A DNA stretch of 10,420 nt from NCBI GenBank assembly GCA_947177005.1, contig CAMWSZ010000067.1:1-10420 (forward strand), given 5' to 3'. A program made the translations under genes and the position numbers. Each line of letters opens with the position of its first letter. The first letter of the stretch is position 1. Source of the stretch: an uncultured Clostridia bacterium. GTDB taxonomy: Bacteria > Bacillota > Clostridia > Oscillospirales > Oscillospiraceae. Under the pieces are notes generated by a model. That model saw nothing but the letters and a program-made list of their open reading frames with translations, searched no databases and was not told the origin of the DNA. This document shows, piece after piece, positions 1 through 6,894 of this stretch.

Positions 1-93
1 CGGTATGAGACCGAGCTGCTGCGGCTGACCGATAAAAGTATATACGAAATTTTGCGGACGAAAATGACAGGAGGAATCGGCCATGAAAAATGA
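1..93 (+). CDS. nadK: Probable NAD kinase, C-terminal end (partial)
   Basis: An open frame enters from the window edge and ends at TGA 91-93. The 30 visible residues include RLTDKSIYEILRTKM, which resembles the C-terminal tail of NAD kinases (basic, then a hydrophobic S-[FI]-Y-x-x-L-R-x-K segment). NAD kinase phosphorylates NAD to NADP in the cytoplasm. Seen: the frame runs 11 bases into argR, whose ATG is at 83, so the two genes are translationally coupled. Known: nadK directly upstream of argR and recN is a common order in Firmicutes, and this supports the call more than the short tail does. The catalytic domain lies outside the window, so identity is inferred. Confidence 0.6.
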   Translation, partial: RYETELLRLTDKSIYEILRTKMTGGIGHEK

Positions 94-535
94 CCGGCAA
101 TCTAAAATCCTTGAGATTATCGAGCGGGAGCCAATCGATACCCAGGAGCAATTGCAGCAGCGCTTGCAGGAACAGGGAATTACCTGTACGCAGGCCACCA
201 TTTCCAGAGATATCAAGCAGCTGCATCTCATTAAAGAGCCTATGGGACAGGGCCGCTACCGGTATTCGGTGTCCAGCCAGCGCAGCAGGCTCAATATGGC
301 GGACAAGCTCAGAACCATTTTCCGGGAAAGTATTGTAGGCGTGGACTATGCACAGAATATTGTGGTGATCAAGACAATGGCCGGTCTGGCAAACGCCGCC
401 GCCGCCGCTCTGGACAGTATGAATATCTCGTATATGGTGGGCAGCCTGGCCGGGGATGACACCGCAATGCTGGTTATGCGGGATACAGATTCGGCGCGCA
501 GCTTCTGCGAGGAGATTCACGAGATGCTGAAATAA
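83..535 (+). CDS. argR: Arginine repressor ArgR/AhrC family
   Basis: Cytoplasmic DNA-binding regulator that senses arginine and controls arginine biosynthesis and catabolism as a hexamer. At 150 residues it has the usual family length. The N-terminal winged helix-turn-helix spans about residues 5-60, with the recognition helix in TQATISRDIKQL (36-47), the most typical ArgR stretch. The C-terminal oligomerisation and arginine-binding domain follows, with GLANAAAAALD (101-111) and the GDDT motif (124-127) that supplies the arginine-contacting aspartates. The ATG is preceded by AGGAGG eight bases upstream and overlaps the end of the upstream NAD kinase frame. recN starts 14 bases after its stop. 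No ARG box was recognised in the visible upstream sequence. Some Firmicutes carry several argR paralogues, so the exact regulon is not known. Confidence 0.95.
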   Translation: MKNDRQSKILEIIEREPIDTQEQLQQRLQEQGITCTQATISRDIKQLHLIKEPMGQGRYRYSVSSQRSRLNMADKLRTIFRESIVGVDYAQNIVVIKTMAGLANAAAAALDSMNISYMVGSLAGDDTAMLVMRDTDSARSFCEEIHEMLK

Positions 536-549
536 GGAGAATTGTAGCT

Positions 550-2226
550 ATGTTGCAGCTTCTTCATATTGAGAATATTGCCGTTATCGACGAGGCGGAC
601 ATCACCTTTGAACCGGGCTTTATCGCCCTGACCGGCGAGACAGGCGCGGGAAAAAGTATCGTGATCGACGCCATGGGCGCGGTCCTGGGACAGCGAACCA
701 GCCGGGACCTGATCCGTACCGGCGCGCCGAAATCCTTTGTCAGCGCCCTGTTTACCGGCGTGCCCGCCCTGCCCGCGCTGGCGGAGTGCGGTTTGACAAC
801 GGATGAGGGCGAGCTGCTGCTCCAGCGGGAGATCTTCGCCGACGGCAAAAACGCCTGCCGGGTGGGCGGACGGCCCGTGACCGTGGCGCAGCTGCGGCGG
901 ATTGGAAACGCCCTGCTCAATATCCACGGCCAGCACGACGGCCAGCAGCTCCTTGACGAGGACCAGCACGGCGCGTATCTGGACAGCTTCGGCCGCGTGG
1001 ACGGCACCCTGACCGCTTACCGGGAACGCTATGACGCCATGGAGGCCATGCGGAAAAAATACAAAGCCCTGCAAATGGATGAGGCCGAAAAGGAACGCCG
1101 TGTGGACAGCCTTAACTTTCAGATCAACGAGCTGGAACGTGCCCGCCTGAAAGCCGGTGAGGAGGAGGAGCTGCTCCAGCGCAGAAACCTGCTGCGCAAC
1201 AGCGAAAAATTCATGTCCGCCATTCAGGGTGCGCTCTGGAGCCTCAACGGCGGCGACGAGGGCGGCGGTGCGCTGGCCCTGCTGAGCGAGGCCGTCAGCG
1301 CACTGGGCGGCGCGAGAAATCTGGACAGCCAGTTCGGGCAGCTCTATGACCGTCTGGACGGCCTCTACTCCGAGGTCTACGACGTGGCCGAGACGGTGCG
1401 GGATCTGGAATCCACCTTCGATTTCAGCCCCCAGGAGCTGGATGAATTGGAGGGCCGGGCAGACCTGCTGTACCGTCTGAAGAAAAAATACGGGTCCTCT
1501 GTGGAGGAGATGCTGGAATATCTGGAGCAGAGAAAAGAAGAGCTGGACCAGATTACCTTTGCCGCCGATACCGCCGCAAGGTTGGAAAAGGATCTGAAAA
1601 AAGCCCGCGGACTGGTGGAAAAGGCCGCGAAAAAGCTGTCCGAGGTGCGGAAGGAAGCCGCCGCAGAGCTGGAGGCCCGCATCCAGGACGAGCTCCGGCA
1701 GCTGGATATGCCGAAGGTGCGGTTCGCTATCTGCTTCTCCGAAAAGGAGCCCGACGCCACAGGAATGGATGTGGTGCGGTTTTTGATGGCCGCCAACGTG
1801 GGCGAGGAGCTGCGGCCGATTCAGAAGGTCGCCTCCGGCGGCGAGCTGGCCCGTATCATGCTGGCCCTGAAAAACGTGCTGGCGGAAAACGAAACCATTG
1901 GGACGCTGGTCTTTGACGAGGTGGATACCGGCGTCAGCGGACGCGCCGCTCAGAAGGTCGCCGAAAAACTGGCTCAGGTCAGCCGCTGTAAACAGGTGCT
2001 GTGCGTGACCCACCTGCCCCAGCTGGCCGCAATGGCCGATATCCATTTCTCCGTGGAAAAGGGCGAACGGGACGGCCGGACCTATACCCGCGTCGTGAAA
2101 CTGGACCGGGAGCGCCGCAAACAGGAGCTTGCCCGGCTCACCGGCGGAACTAAAATTACCAGCGCTATGCTGGAGGGCGCGGACGAACTCATCAGCGCGG
2201 CGGATGAGTACAAAGGGAGCCTGTAA
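550..2226 (+). CDS. recN: DNA repair protein RecN
   Basis: SMC-like ATPase that acts early in double-strand break repair and holds DNA ends together for RecA-dependent recombination. The 558 residues match the family length. Walker A GETGAGKS lies at residues 29-36. A long charged, coiled-coil-rich middle runs from about 150 to 400. The ABC signature ASGGELARIMLAL is near 427-439, Walker B LVFDEVDTGVSG near 453-464, and the THLPQLA switch near 487. All ATPase motifs are intact. The AAGGAG ribosome binding site overlaps the argR stop region (534-540). The stop TAA shares its last base with the ATG of the next gene, so recN and the M28-like gene are coupled. No LexA-type box was noticed upstream. 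Confidence 0.97.
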   Translation: MLQLLHIENIAVIDEADITFEPGFIALTGETGAGKSIVIDAMGAVLGQRTSRDLIRTGAPKSFVSALFTGVPALPALAECGLTTDEGELLLQREIFADGKNACRVGGRPVTVAQLRRIGNALLNIHGQHDGQQLLDEDQHGAYLDSFGRVDGTLTAYRERYDAMEAMRKKYKALQMDEAEKERRVDSLNFQINELERARLKAGEEEELLQRRNLLRNSEKFMSAIQGALWSLNGGDEGGGALALLSEAVSALGGARNLDSQFGQLYDRLDGLYSEVYDVAETVRDLESTFDFSPQELDELEGRADLLYRLKKKYGSSVEEMLEYLEQRKEELDQITFAADTAARLEKDLKKARGLVEKAAKKLSEVRKEAAAELEARIQDELRQLDMPKVRFAICFSEKEPDATGMDVVRFLMAANVGEELRPIQKVASGGELARIMLALKNVLAENETIGTLVFDEVDTGVSGRAAQKVAEKLAQVSRCKQVLCVTHLPQLAAMADIHFSVEKGERDGRTYTRVVKLDRERRKQELARLTGGTKITSAMLEGADELISAADEYKGSL

Positions 2227-3176
2227 TGGACAATATCGGACGGTTAAAATCGTATCTTCTGGACATCTATCCTGTCCGCAGGTCCGCGCAGCAAAAAGCC
2301 GCTTTTCGCAAATGGCTGCTGTCTGAGCTGAAAAAAGCCGGGTGGAAAGCTCATGAGGAGACCTGCGGGAAATGGAACGGCAGTGTGAACGTCATCGCCG
2401 GGGACCCGGAACAGGCCGCCGTCTTCCTCTGTGCTCACTACGATACCGGTTCACGAATGCCGGTTCCGGACTTCGTTTCCCCTACCAATGTGCTGGCCCA
2501 TGTGATCTATCATCTGACGGTGGCACTGGTGCTGATTCTTCTGATTTTCGGGGTATCGCTGGCGGTGTGCTTTCCGCTGAACCAGCCGGGCCTGATGCTG
2601 CCTCTATTTTTGATTCTGGCGCTGTTTGCACTGTGGGTATGCGCCTACGGTCCGGCAAACAAGTGCAATGCAAACAGCAGCACCTCCGGTGTGCTGGCGC
2701 TGCTCTGTACGGCCTGGGCCGTAGGCGGCAATAAGCGGATTTGCTTCGTATTTTTCGACAACAATGGAAAAAATATGCTGGGCGCGTCCGGGTTTCGGAA
2801 AAAGCACCCGAACAGCAATAACGTGCCGGTTCTGTATTTCGACTGCGTGGGAGACGGTGAAAATCTGCTGCTGATTCCCTCCAAGTACAGCCGCTGGGAT
2901 GCGGATCTGACACAGGCGTTGGAGGAGGCGTTTCCGGATTCGGAGCAGGTTCATCCGAAACTGCTGCTGAAGGGCTTGCAGTACTATCCCTCGGATCAAA
3001 GGCGGTTTCGGTTTCATGTGGCGGTGTGCGCCTGCCACTATCTGGCCGGGCTGGGACACTATATTCCCCGGCTGCGGACCAGTCGGGATACCGTGCTGAA
3101 CGAGAAAAATATTGCGTATATTGCCGGGAGTACGGCACGGTTTCTGCCGCTGTATCTGGAGCAGGTCAAAGAGTGA
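2226..3176 (+). CDS. M28-like membrane peptidase homologue with degenerate active site
   Basis: The 316-residue protein follows the M28 zinc aminopeptidase fold in outline. The first metal-binding motif AHYDTG is at residues 70-75 (H71, D73). The region matching the bridging Asp (usually N-D-N-x-S-G) reads NANSSTSG (148-155). The region matching the catalytic and metal Glu pair (usually D-N-E-E-x-G) reads DNNGK (178-182). The C-terminal metal His (usually H-T-x-x-D-T) reads RTSRDT (284-289). A two-helix membrane hairpin (about 88-116 and 122-142) is inserted between the first two motifs. Seen: only the HxD pair and a downstream acidic FDCVGDG segment survive. Inference: it is probably not an active metallopeptidase and may have a structural or binding role. 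It starts inside the recN stop (TAATG) with GGGAG upstream. The frame is intact, so this is a pseudoenzyme rather than a broken gene. Confidence 0.7.
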   Translation: MDNIGRLKSYLLDIYPVRRSAQQKAAFRKWLLSELKKAGWKAHEETCGKWNGSVNVIAGDPEQAAVFLCAHYDTGSRMPVPDFVSPTNVLAHVIYHLTVALVLILLIFGVSLAVCFPLNQPGLMLPLFLILALFALWVCAYGPANKCNANSSTSGVLALLCTAWAVGGNKRICFVFFDNNGKNMLGASGFRKKHPNSNNVPVLYFDCVGDGENLLLIPSKYSRWDADLTQALEEAFPDSEQVHPKLLLKGLQYYPSDQRRFRFHVAVCACHYLAGLGHYIPRLRTSRDTVLNEKNIAYIAGSTARFLPLYLEQVKE

Positions 3177-3196
3177 GGTGTCCCTCCTATTTTTTC

Positions 3197-3225
3197 TTGA
3201 TTTTTGGCCGTATCCCGGCTACAAT
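3197..3225 (+). promoter_or_regulatory. Sigma-A-type promoter for obg
   Basis: TTGATT (-35, 3197-3202) and TACAAT (-10, 3220-3225) are separated by exactly 17 bases, close to the vegetative consensus. Transcription would start near 3232, about 45 bases before the obg ATG. The promoter lies in the only real gap (99 bases) on this strand, so obg can be expressed independently of the argR-recN operon. Confidence 0.75.
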
Positions 3226-3240
3226 AGCGCTAATATATAC

Positions 3241-3258
3241 TGGGAGATGATTCTCCCA
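3241..3258 (+). promoter_or_regulatory. Leader hairpin just upstream of the obg ribosome binding site
   Basis: TGGGAGA (3241-3247), loop TGAT, TCTCCCA (3252-3258) form a perfect 7-bp stem. It falls within the short predicted 5' leader, between the promoter start site and the AAAGGA ribosome binding site (about 3265-3270). It has no T-tract, so it is not a terminator. A role in mRNA stability or translation control is only inference. Confidence 0.5.
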
Positions 3259-3275
3259 AAGAAGAAAGGATTCCT

Positions 3276-4556
3276 ATGGCAGCTGCGTTTATTGATAAAG
3301 CGAAAATAACGGTCCGGGCCGGGGACGGCGGCAATGGCTGCGTCTCCTTTCACCGGGAAAAATATATTGCCGCCGGTGGTCCTGACGGCGGCGACGGCGG
3401 CAATGGCGGCAGTATTATCCTGCAAGTTGACGACAACCTCTCTACCCTGATGGATTTCCGGTATAAACGGAAATATACCGCGGAAAACGGCGTGGACGGT
3501 ATGGGCCAGCGGCGCAGCGGTAAGGACGGAAAGCCGCTGGTCATCCGTGTCCCCCGCGGAACGCTGGTCCGGGACGCTGAAACCAATGAGATCATTCAGG
3601 ATATGTCCGGCGATGAGCCGTATGTCCTCTGCCGGGGCGGAAAGGGCGGCTGGGGCAATACCCATTTCGCCACGCCCACCCGTCAGGCCCCGCGGTTCGC
3701 CAAGAGCGGCCTGCCCGGTGAGAGCCTTGACATCGTTCTCGAGCTGAAATTATTGGCCGACGTGGGACTGATCGGCTTCCCGAACGTGGGAAAGTCCACA
3801 CTGCTCAGTGTGGTCAGCCGGGCCCGGCCGAAAATCGCCAACTACCATTTTACTACCCTGTACCCTAATCTCGGTGTTGTCTATGTGGACGAGGGCGTCA
3901 GCTTTGTCATGGCCGATATCCCGGGCATCATTGAGGGCGCCAGCGAGGGTGCAGGACTGGGCCACGATTTTTTGCGGCATATCGACCGCTGCCGCCTGCT
4001 GGTACATGTGGTGGACGTGTCCGGCTGTGAGGGACGGGACCCTGTGGCCGATTTTGACGCTATCAACCGGGAGCTGAAACAGTACAGTCCGGAGCTGGCG
4101 GAGAGGCCGCAGATTGTCGTGGCCAACAAGTCCGACATCATGCCGGACGATTCCCTCTTGAACGCCCTGCGGGAGCATGTGGACGCGCTGGGATACCCGC
4201 TGTATGTGATCTCCGCCGCCGCGCATCAGGGGACGCGGGAACTGGTAGGCGTAGTAGCGAACCGCCTGCGGGAACTGCCGCCGGTGGCGGTCTATGAGGC
4301 CAATTATGTGAAGCGTCCGCCTAAAGTGGACATGAGCGAACCCCTGGAGATCACCGTGGAGGACAATGTTTACAGCATTGAAGGGCCCTGGCTCCAAAGG
4401 CTCATCGCCAACACCAATTTCGGCGACTACGAGAGCCGCAACTGGTTCGACCGGATGCTGCGGGAAAGCGGCCTGTTCGACCGGCTGGACGCAATGGGCA
4501 TTAAAGACGGAGACTTGGTGTCCATGTACAATCTTGAGTTTGAGTACCAGCATTGA
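3276..4556 (+). CDS. obg: Obg family GTPase (ObgE/CgtA)
   Basis: Essential ribosome-associated GTPase acting in 50S subunit assembly and linked to stress and, in Bacillus, to sporulation signalling. The 426 residues match the usual length and three-domain layout. The glycine-rich Obg fold is at about 1-158 (AGDGGNGCVSF, GGPDGGDGGNGG). The G domain is at about 159-332, with G1 GFPNVGKST (167-175), switch residues FTT (192-194), G3 DIPG (214-217), G4 NKSD (284-287) and G5 SAA (313-315). A C-terminal OCT domain occupies about 345-424. All nucleotide-binding motifs are intact. The ATG has AAAGGA upstream with good spacing and its own promoter at 3197-3225. rpmA, often just upstream of obg, is not present here. 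A decayed acetyltransferase fragment follows directly. Confidence 0.97.
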   Translation: MAAAFIDKAKITVRAGDGGNGCVSFHREKYIAAGGPDGGDGGNGGSIILQVDDNLSTLMDFRYKRKYTAENGVDGMGQRRSGKDGKPLVIRVPRGTLVRDAETNEIIQDMSGDEPYVLCRGGKGGWGNTHFATPTRQAPRFAKSGLPGESLDIVLELKLLADVGLIGFPNVGKSTLLSVVSRARPKIANYHFTTLYPNLGVVYVDEGVSFVMADIPGIIEGASEGAGLGHDFLRHIDRCRLLVHVVDVSGCEGRDPVADFDAINRELKQYSPELAERPQIVVANKSDIMPDDSLLNALREHVDALGYPLYVISAAAHQGTRELVGVVANRLRELPPVAVYEANYVKRPPKVDMSEPLEITVEDNVYSIEGPWLQRLIANTNFGDYESRNWFDRMLRESGLFDRLDAMGIKDGDLVSMYNLEFEYQH

Positions 4557-4772
4557 AAGGGAAGTATACGGTATCCGGTCTGGATACAGAAACCGGGGGC
4601 TGGGAAAAAGTTCCTGGCCCTTCTGTTGGAGGAAAGCAGAAAAATCGGTCTGGACCGGGTGCTGGTGACCGTTCAGAATCAGAATATCCCGTCGATCCGC
4701 GCCGCGCTGGCCAACGGCGGCAAAATCGAAAAGATCTCGGAAATCAAGCACTATATCTGGCTGGAAACATAG
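4553..4772 (+). pseudogene. GNAT acetyltransferase remnant, N-truncated and frameshifted
   Basis: Two frames together give the C-terminal half of a GNAT N-acetyltransferase. In one frame, just after the obg stop, YGIRSGYRNRGLGK is the acetyl-CoA-binding motif (R-x-x-G-x-G/A-type loop). The match then continues in a second frame as KKFLALLLEESRKIGLDRV through NIPSIRAALANGGKIEK and ends at TAG 4770-4772. The switch falls in GGGAAAAAG (4602-4610). One missing A would explain it, since reading GGA-AAA-AAG restores the motif. The N-terminal half of a normal GNAT (about 90-100 residues) is absent, because obg coding sequence lies immediately upstream. There is no start codon with a ribosome binding site for the fragment. 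It is best read as a decaying gene left by a deletion. Slippage at the A-run is possible but would not restore the lost N-terminus. Confidence 0.75.
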
Positions 4773-4775
4773 CAG

Positions 4776-4825
4776 AAAAGTTCTGCGAAATCTGTTTGCA
4801 CAGGTTTGGCAGAACTTTTTTATTG
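4776..4825. terminator. Bidirectional intrinsic terminator between the obg region and araC-like gene
   Basis: AAAAGTTCTGC (4776-4786) and GCAGAACTTTT (4809-4819) form a perfect 11-bp stem with a 22-base loop, followed on the + strand by further T residues. On the - strand the A-rich arm becomes a T-run directly after the AraC-family stop at 4820. It therefore fits as a shared terminator for the convergent transcripts. Confidence 0.8.
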
Positions 4826-5662
4826 CTGTTTCTGTTCCCGCGGACTGCATCCGTACACCGAACGAAACGCCCGCAGAAATACGGAGTAATCCCCAAAGCC
4901 CGCTTCCTCCGCGGCCTTCAGCACCGGCACCCCCTCCCGGATGCGTTCCGCCGCCTGTTGGATGCGCTTCTGCCGGATGTATTGATGAACCGTGCAGCCG
5001 CAGGCCGCCTTGAAACGGTGCATCAAATAGTAGCGGCTGAGATAGAAGGTGCGGGAGAGCCGGTCAATGGAGAGCTCCTCATTGAGATGTCCGCGGATGT
5101 ACTGCGTGACCTCCTCCATTTTCGGGTCCGAACGGCTCACGCCCTCCTCCGGCGGCGACAGCATGTCTCGATTCAGGGCGATCATCAGCTGCACCACGCA
5201 GGTATCCGCCATTAAATCCGCGCCGAATTCCGTACTGGAGGAGGCGTCGCGGATGCGGCCGAAGAGGGCGCGGTACTGTTCGCACGCCTCCCCCCGGGGA
5301 CGGCACAGGTGAAAATCCTGCCGGGCGGCCAAGGTGAAGCAGGCGGCAAGGTCCGTATCGCCGGTGCTGTGCCGGGACAGAAAATCCCGGTTAATCCACA
5401 GCACCATTCGCTCATAGACCCGGTTCGCGCCGATGACCGGCAGATGAATCATGCTGCGGCCTACCAACAGGATGTCCAGGGGCTGGAGTCGGTAGCTTTT
5501 GCCCTCGATTTTGTATTCCGTATTCCCGGAGAGATGAAACACCAGCTTGTCAAATTCGTGGTAGTGGTAGTCCAGCTTCACCGCCCGGCTGTCGCGCAGG
5601 TGGAAGAGGCGGTAGTCCTCCCGAAGATACCCCCGTTTCCCGATCTCGCTGCGGTCCAGCAT
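4820..5662 (-). CDS. AraC-family transcriptional regulator
   Basis: The 280-residue cytoplasmic regulator has the two-part AraC layout. An N-terminal cupin-type sensor domain (about 15-95) includes HYHEFDKLVFHLSG and a KIEGKSYRLQPLDILLV strand pair. A C-terminal double helix-turn-helix domain (about 183-278) carries LSIDRLSRTFYLSRYYLMHR for the first motif and AAEEAGFGDYSVFLRAFRSVYGCSP for the second, with the family's G[FY]xxxxxFxRxFxxxxGxSP ending. The ATG has a G-rich GAGGGGG stretch upstream. It is convergent with obg and lies 98 bases downstream of the zinc-ribbon gene on the same strand. Related regulators often control sugar uptake or hydrolysis, but no sugar gene lies beside it here, so its target and ligand are unknown. 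Confidence 0.9.
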   Translation of the reverse strand: MLDRSEIGKRGYLREDYRLFHLRDSRAVKLDYHYHEFDKLVFHLSGNTEYKIEGKSYRLQPLDILLVGRSMIHLPVIGANRVYERMVLWINRDFLSRHSTGDTDLAACFTLAARQDFHLCRPRGEACEQYRALFGRIRDASSSTEFGADLMADTCVVQLMIALNRDMLSPPEEGVSRSDPKMEEVTQYIRGHLNEELSIDRLSRTFYLSRYYLMHRFKAACGCTVHQYIRQKRIQQAAERIREGVPVLKAAEEAGFGDYSVFLRAFRSVYGCSPREQKQQ

Positions 5663-5730
5663 GCTTTCACCACCCCCTCTCTTACTGACTCCGCCCCTTT
5701 CTAAATATCCGGCGGCATGGATAGAGCAGA

Positions 5731-5752
5731 GGGACCGGTCAGATCCGGTCCC
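5731..5752. terminator. Hairpin between zinc-ribbon gene and AraC gene, possible terminator
   Basis: GGGACCGG (5731-5738), loop TCAGAT, CCGGTCCC (5745-5752) form a perfect 8-bp GC-rich stem, starting 8 bases after the stop of the minus-strand zinc-ribbon gene. There is no T-tract on either side. It could be a weak or factor-assisted terminator, or an mRNA 3'-end stabiliser, that separates the two minus-strand genes. Confidence 0.4.
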
Positions 5753-5760
5753 CCATACTG

Positions 5761-6135
5761 TCAGTCTCCCATGGGCGCGCCGCAGTGGGGACAGAATTTG
5801 CTGTCGCTGATCTTGCCGCAGACCGGACAGACCTTGCCCACTTCCTCTGGATCGCTGTCGCCTCCGCCGCGCTCGTCGCGTTCGGCCTGGAGGGCCGTGA
5901 TCCTCTCCTGCAGCTCCTTGACCGCGCTCATCACATCTGCGATATCCGCGGGCACCTCGCCGTTATACTCATTGGCATACCACTGGCCGATCTCGCGGTA
6001 GCGTTTATCCAGCTCGCGCTTTTCCTTCAGAATTTCCGCCGACAGTTTTGCTGTATCCGCGGCTTCCTTCGCCCTTTCAGAGGCGGCGCCTGCTACGTTT
6101 TTCGCTTTTTGCGTCAGCTCGTCAAAAAAGCTCAT
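5761..6135 (-). CDS. Small coiled-coil protein with C-terminal zinc ribbon
   Basis: 124 residues from ATG 6135. This start is chosen because GAAAGGAG sits eight bases upstream; an upstream in-frame TTG lies inside that ribosome binding site and is rejected. Residues 1-90 are highly charged and helical (MSFFDELTQKAKNVAG, then Ala/Glu/Lys-rich heptads), predicted as a coiled coil. Residues 103-118 hold CPVC and CPHC, a four-cysteine zinc ribbon. There is no signal peptide or membrane segment. Proteins of this build are widespread in Clostridia as zinc-ribbon domain-containing proteins of unknown role. A strong vegetative promoter (6180-6208) precedes it, so it is probably expressed in growing cells and independently of the sporulation genes upstream. 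No function is claimed. Confidence 0.85.
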   Translation of the reverse strand: MSFFDELTQKAKNVAGAASERAKEAADTAKLSAEILKEKRELDKRYREIGQWYANEYNGEVPADIADVMSAVKELQERITALQAERDERGGGDSDPEEVGKVCPVCGKISDSKFCPHCGAPMGD

Positions 6136-6179
6136 GCAATGATCTCCTTTCAATTTTTGCGCTGCTTTTCGCTCCCCCT

Positions 6180-6208
6180 ATTATACAGCCATTTACGTTT
6201 TTCTGCAA
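6180..6208 (-). promoter_or_regulatory. Sigma-A promoter for the zinc-ribbon gene
   Basis: Read on the minus strand, TTGCAG (-35, 6208-6203) and a perfect TATAAT (-10, 6185-6180) are separated by 17 bases. The start site would be near 6173, about 38 bases ahead of the ATG at 6135. It is the best promoter match in the window. Confidence 0.8.
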
Positions 6209-6312
6209 GTACATTTTCGGTGCGCTCTCTCTTTGCACAAAAAATTCATATTTAGAGACCGTCTCTCCGGGATGCCTTTGCCGTTTTGGGAAGGTCTCTT
6301 TTTGCACCCGCC

Positions 6313-6894
6313 TCAGGCGGCGCACCGCAGTACCGGCTGGAGCTGCCGTCCCTCCAGCGCCGCCCGGACCGTCTCCCCGATCAGGGAGAAATCCGCCATT
6401 AAAGAACAGGGCTTATGTTCGGCGTCGTCCTGCCCGAACGGAACAAAATAGTAATTTTTCCTTACCAGCAACTCACCCAGATTCCGGGCGGTTCCGCTCA
6501 GGCCGTCGTTGGATGCCACCGCCAGTACGACAGGCCGGTCGTTGCGCAGATGCGCCTTTGCGGCCATTGTCACGGTGGTATCCGTGATACCGCAGGCCAG
6601 TTTCCCTAATGTATTGCCTGTGCAGGGCGCGATCACCAGTACATCCAACAGCTTTTTCGGACCAATTGGCTCCGCCTCCTGGATGCTGCTGATGACCGTA
6701 TGTCCGGTCATCTTCTCCACAGAGGAGAGCAGCGCCTCCGCCGTGCCGAACCGGGTGTCCGTGGAGCGGCACACGCCGGAGACAATCGGGATGACCGTCT
6801 CATACTCTCCGCACAGTTTCTCCAGCTCTTTCAGCACCTTTGCGTGGGTGCAGAAGGAACCGCATATCGCAAATCCCACTCGTTCTGTTTTCAA
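6313..6894 (-). CDS. dpaB: Dipicolinate synthase subunit B
   Basis: Flavoprotein-like subunit of dipicolinate synthase. With DpaA it makes dipicolinic acid from the lysine-pathway intermediate (hydroxy)tetrahydrodipicolinate in the mother cell, for uptake into the spore core. The 193 residues are close to the roughly 200 of Bacillus SpoVFB and co-linear with it: VGFAICGSFCTH (6-17), STDTRFG (44-50), EAEPIGPKKLLDVLVIAPCTGN (73-94), MAAKAHLRNDRPVVLAVASNDGL (110-132), NYYFVPFGQDD (147-157), QLQPVL (184-189). The start is TTG 6894-6892, which overlaps the dpaA TGA (TTGA). The next obvious homologous residues begin right after it, so no longer start is needed. dpaB therefore relies on dpaA for translation and, with no promoter seen between them, transcription. 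The frame is intact although dpaA is truncated. Confidence 0.93.
   Translation of the reverse strand: MKTERVGFAICGSFCTHAKVLKELEKLCGEYETVIPIVSGVCRSTDTRFGTAEALLSSVEKMTGHTVISSIQEAEPIGPKKLLDVLVIAPCTGNTLGKLACGITDTTVTMAAKAHLRNDRPVVLAVASNDGLSGTARNLGELLVRKNYYFVPFGQDDAEHKPCSLMADFSLIGETVRAALEGRQLQPVLRCAA

Noticed and set aside
517..2046. Long 509-codon minus-strand frame opposite recN
   Set aside because: It lies entirely across recN, which has all its ATPase motifs. The translated protein is His/Gln/Leu-rich low-complexity sequence with no recognisable domain, typical of a GC-rich shadow frame.
4602..4611. Programmed -1 frameshift signal in the GNAT remnant
   Set aside because: The site lacks the classic X-XXY-YYZ heptamer in the right phase, and the gene also lacks its N-terminal half, so decay explains it better.
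3750..4850. 366-codon minus-strand frame opposite obg
   Set aside because: Obg motifs are intact on the plus strand and the minus frame is a shadow without recognisable motifs. It also runs through the terminator at 4776-4825.
5762..6153. Start of the zinc-ribbon protein at 6153 (TTG)
   Set aside because: That codon lies within the GAAAGGAG ribosome binding site for the ATG at 6135, which has correct spacing and begins the family-like MSFFDELTQKAK sequence.
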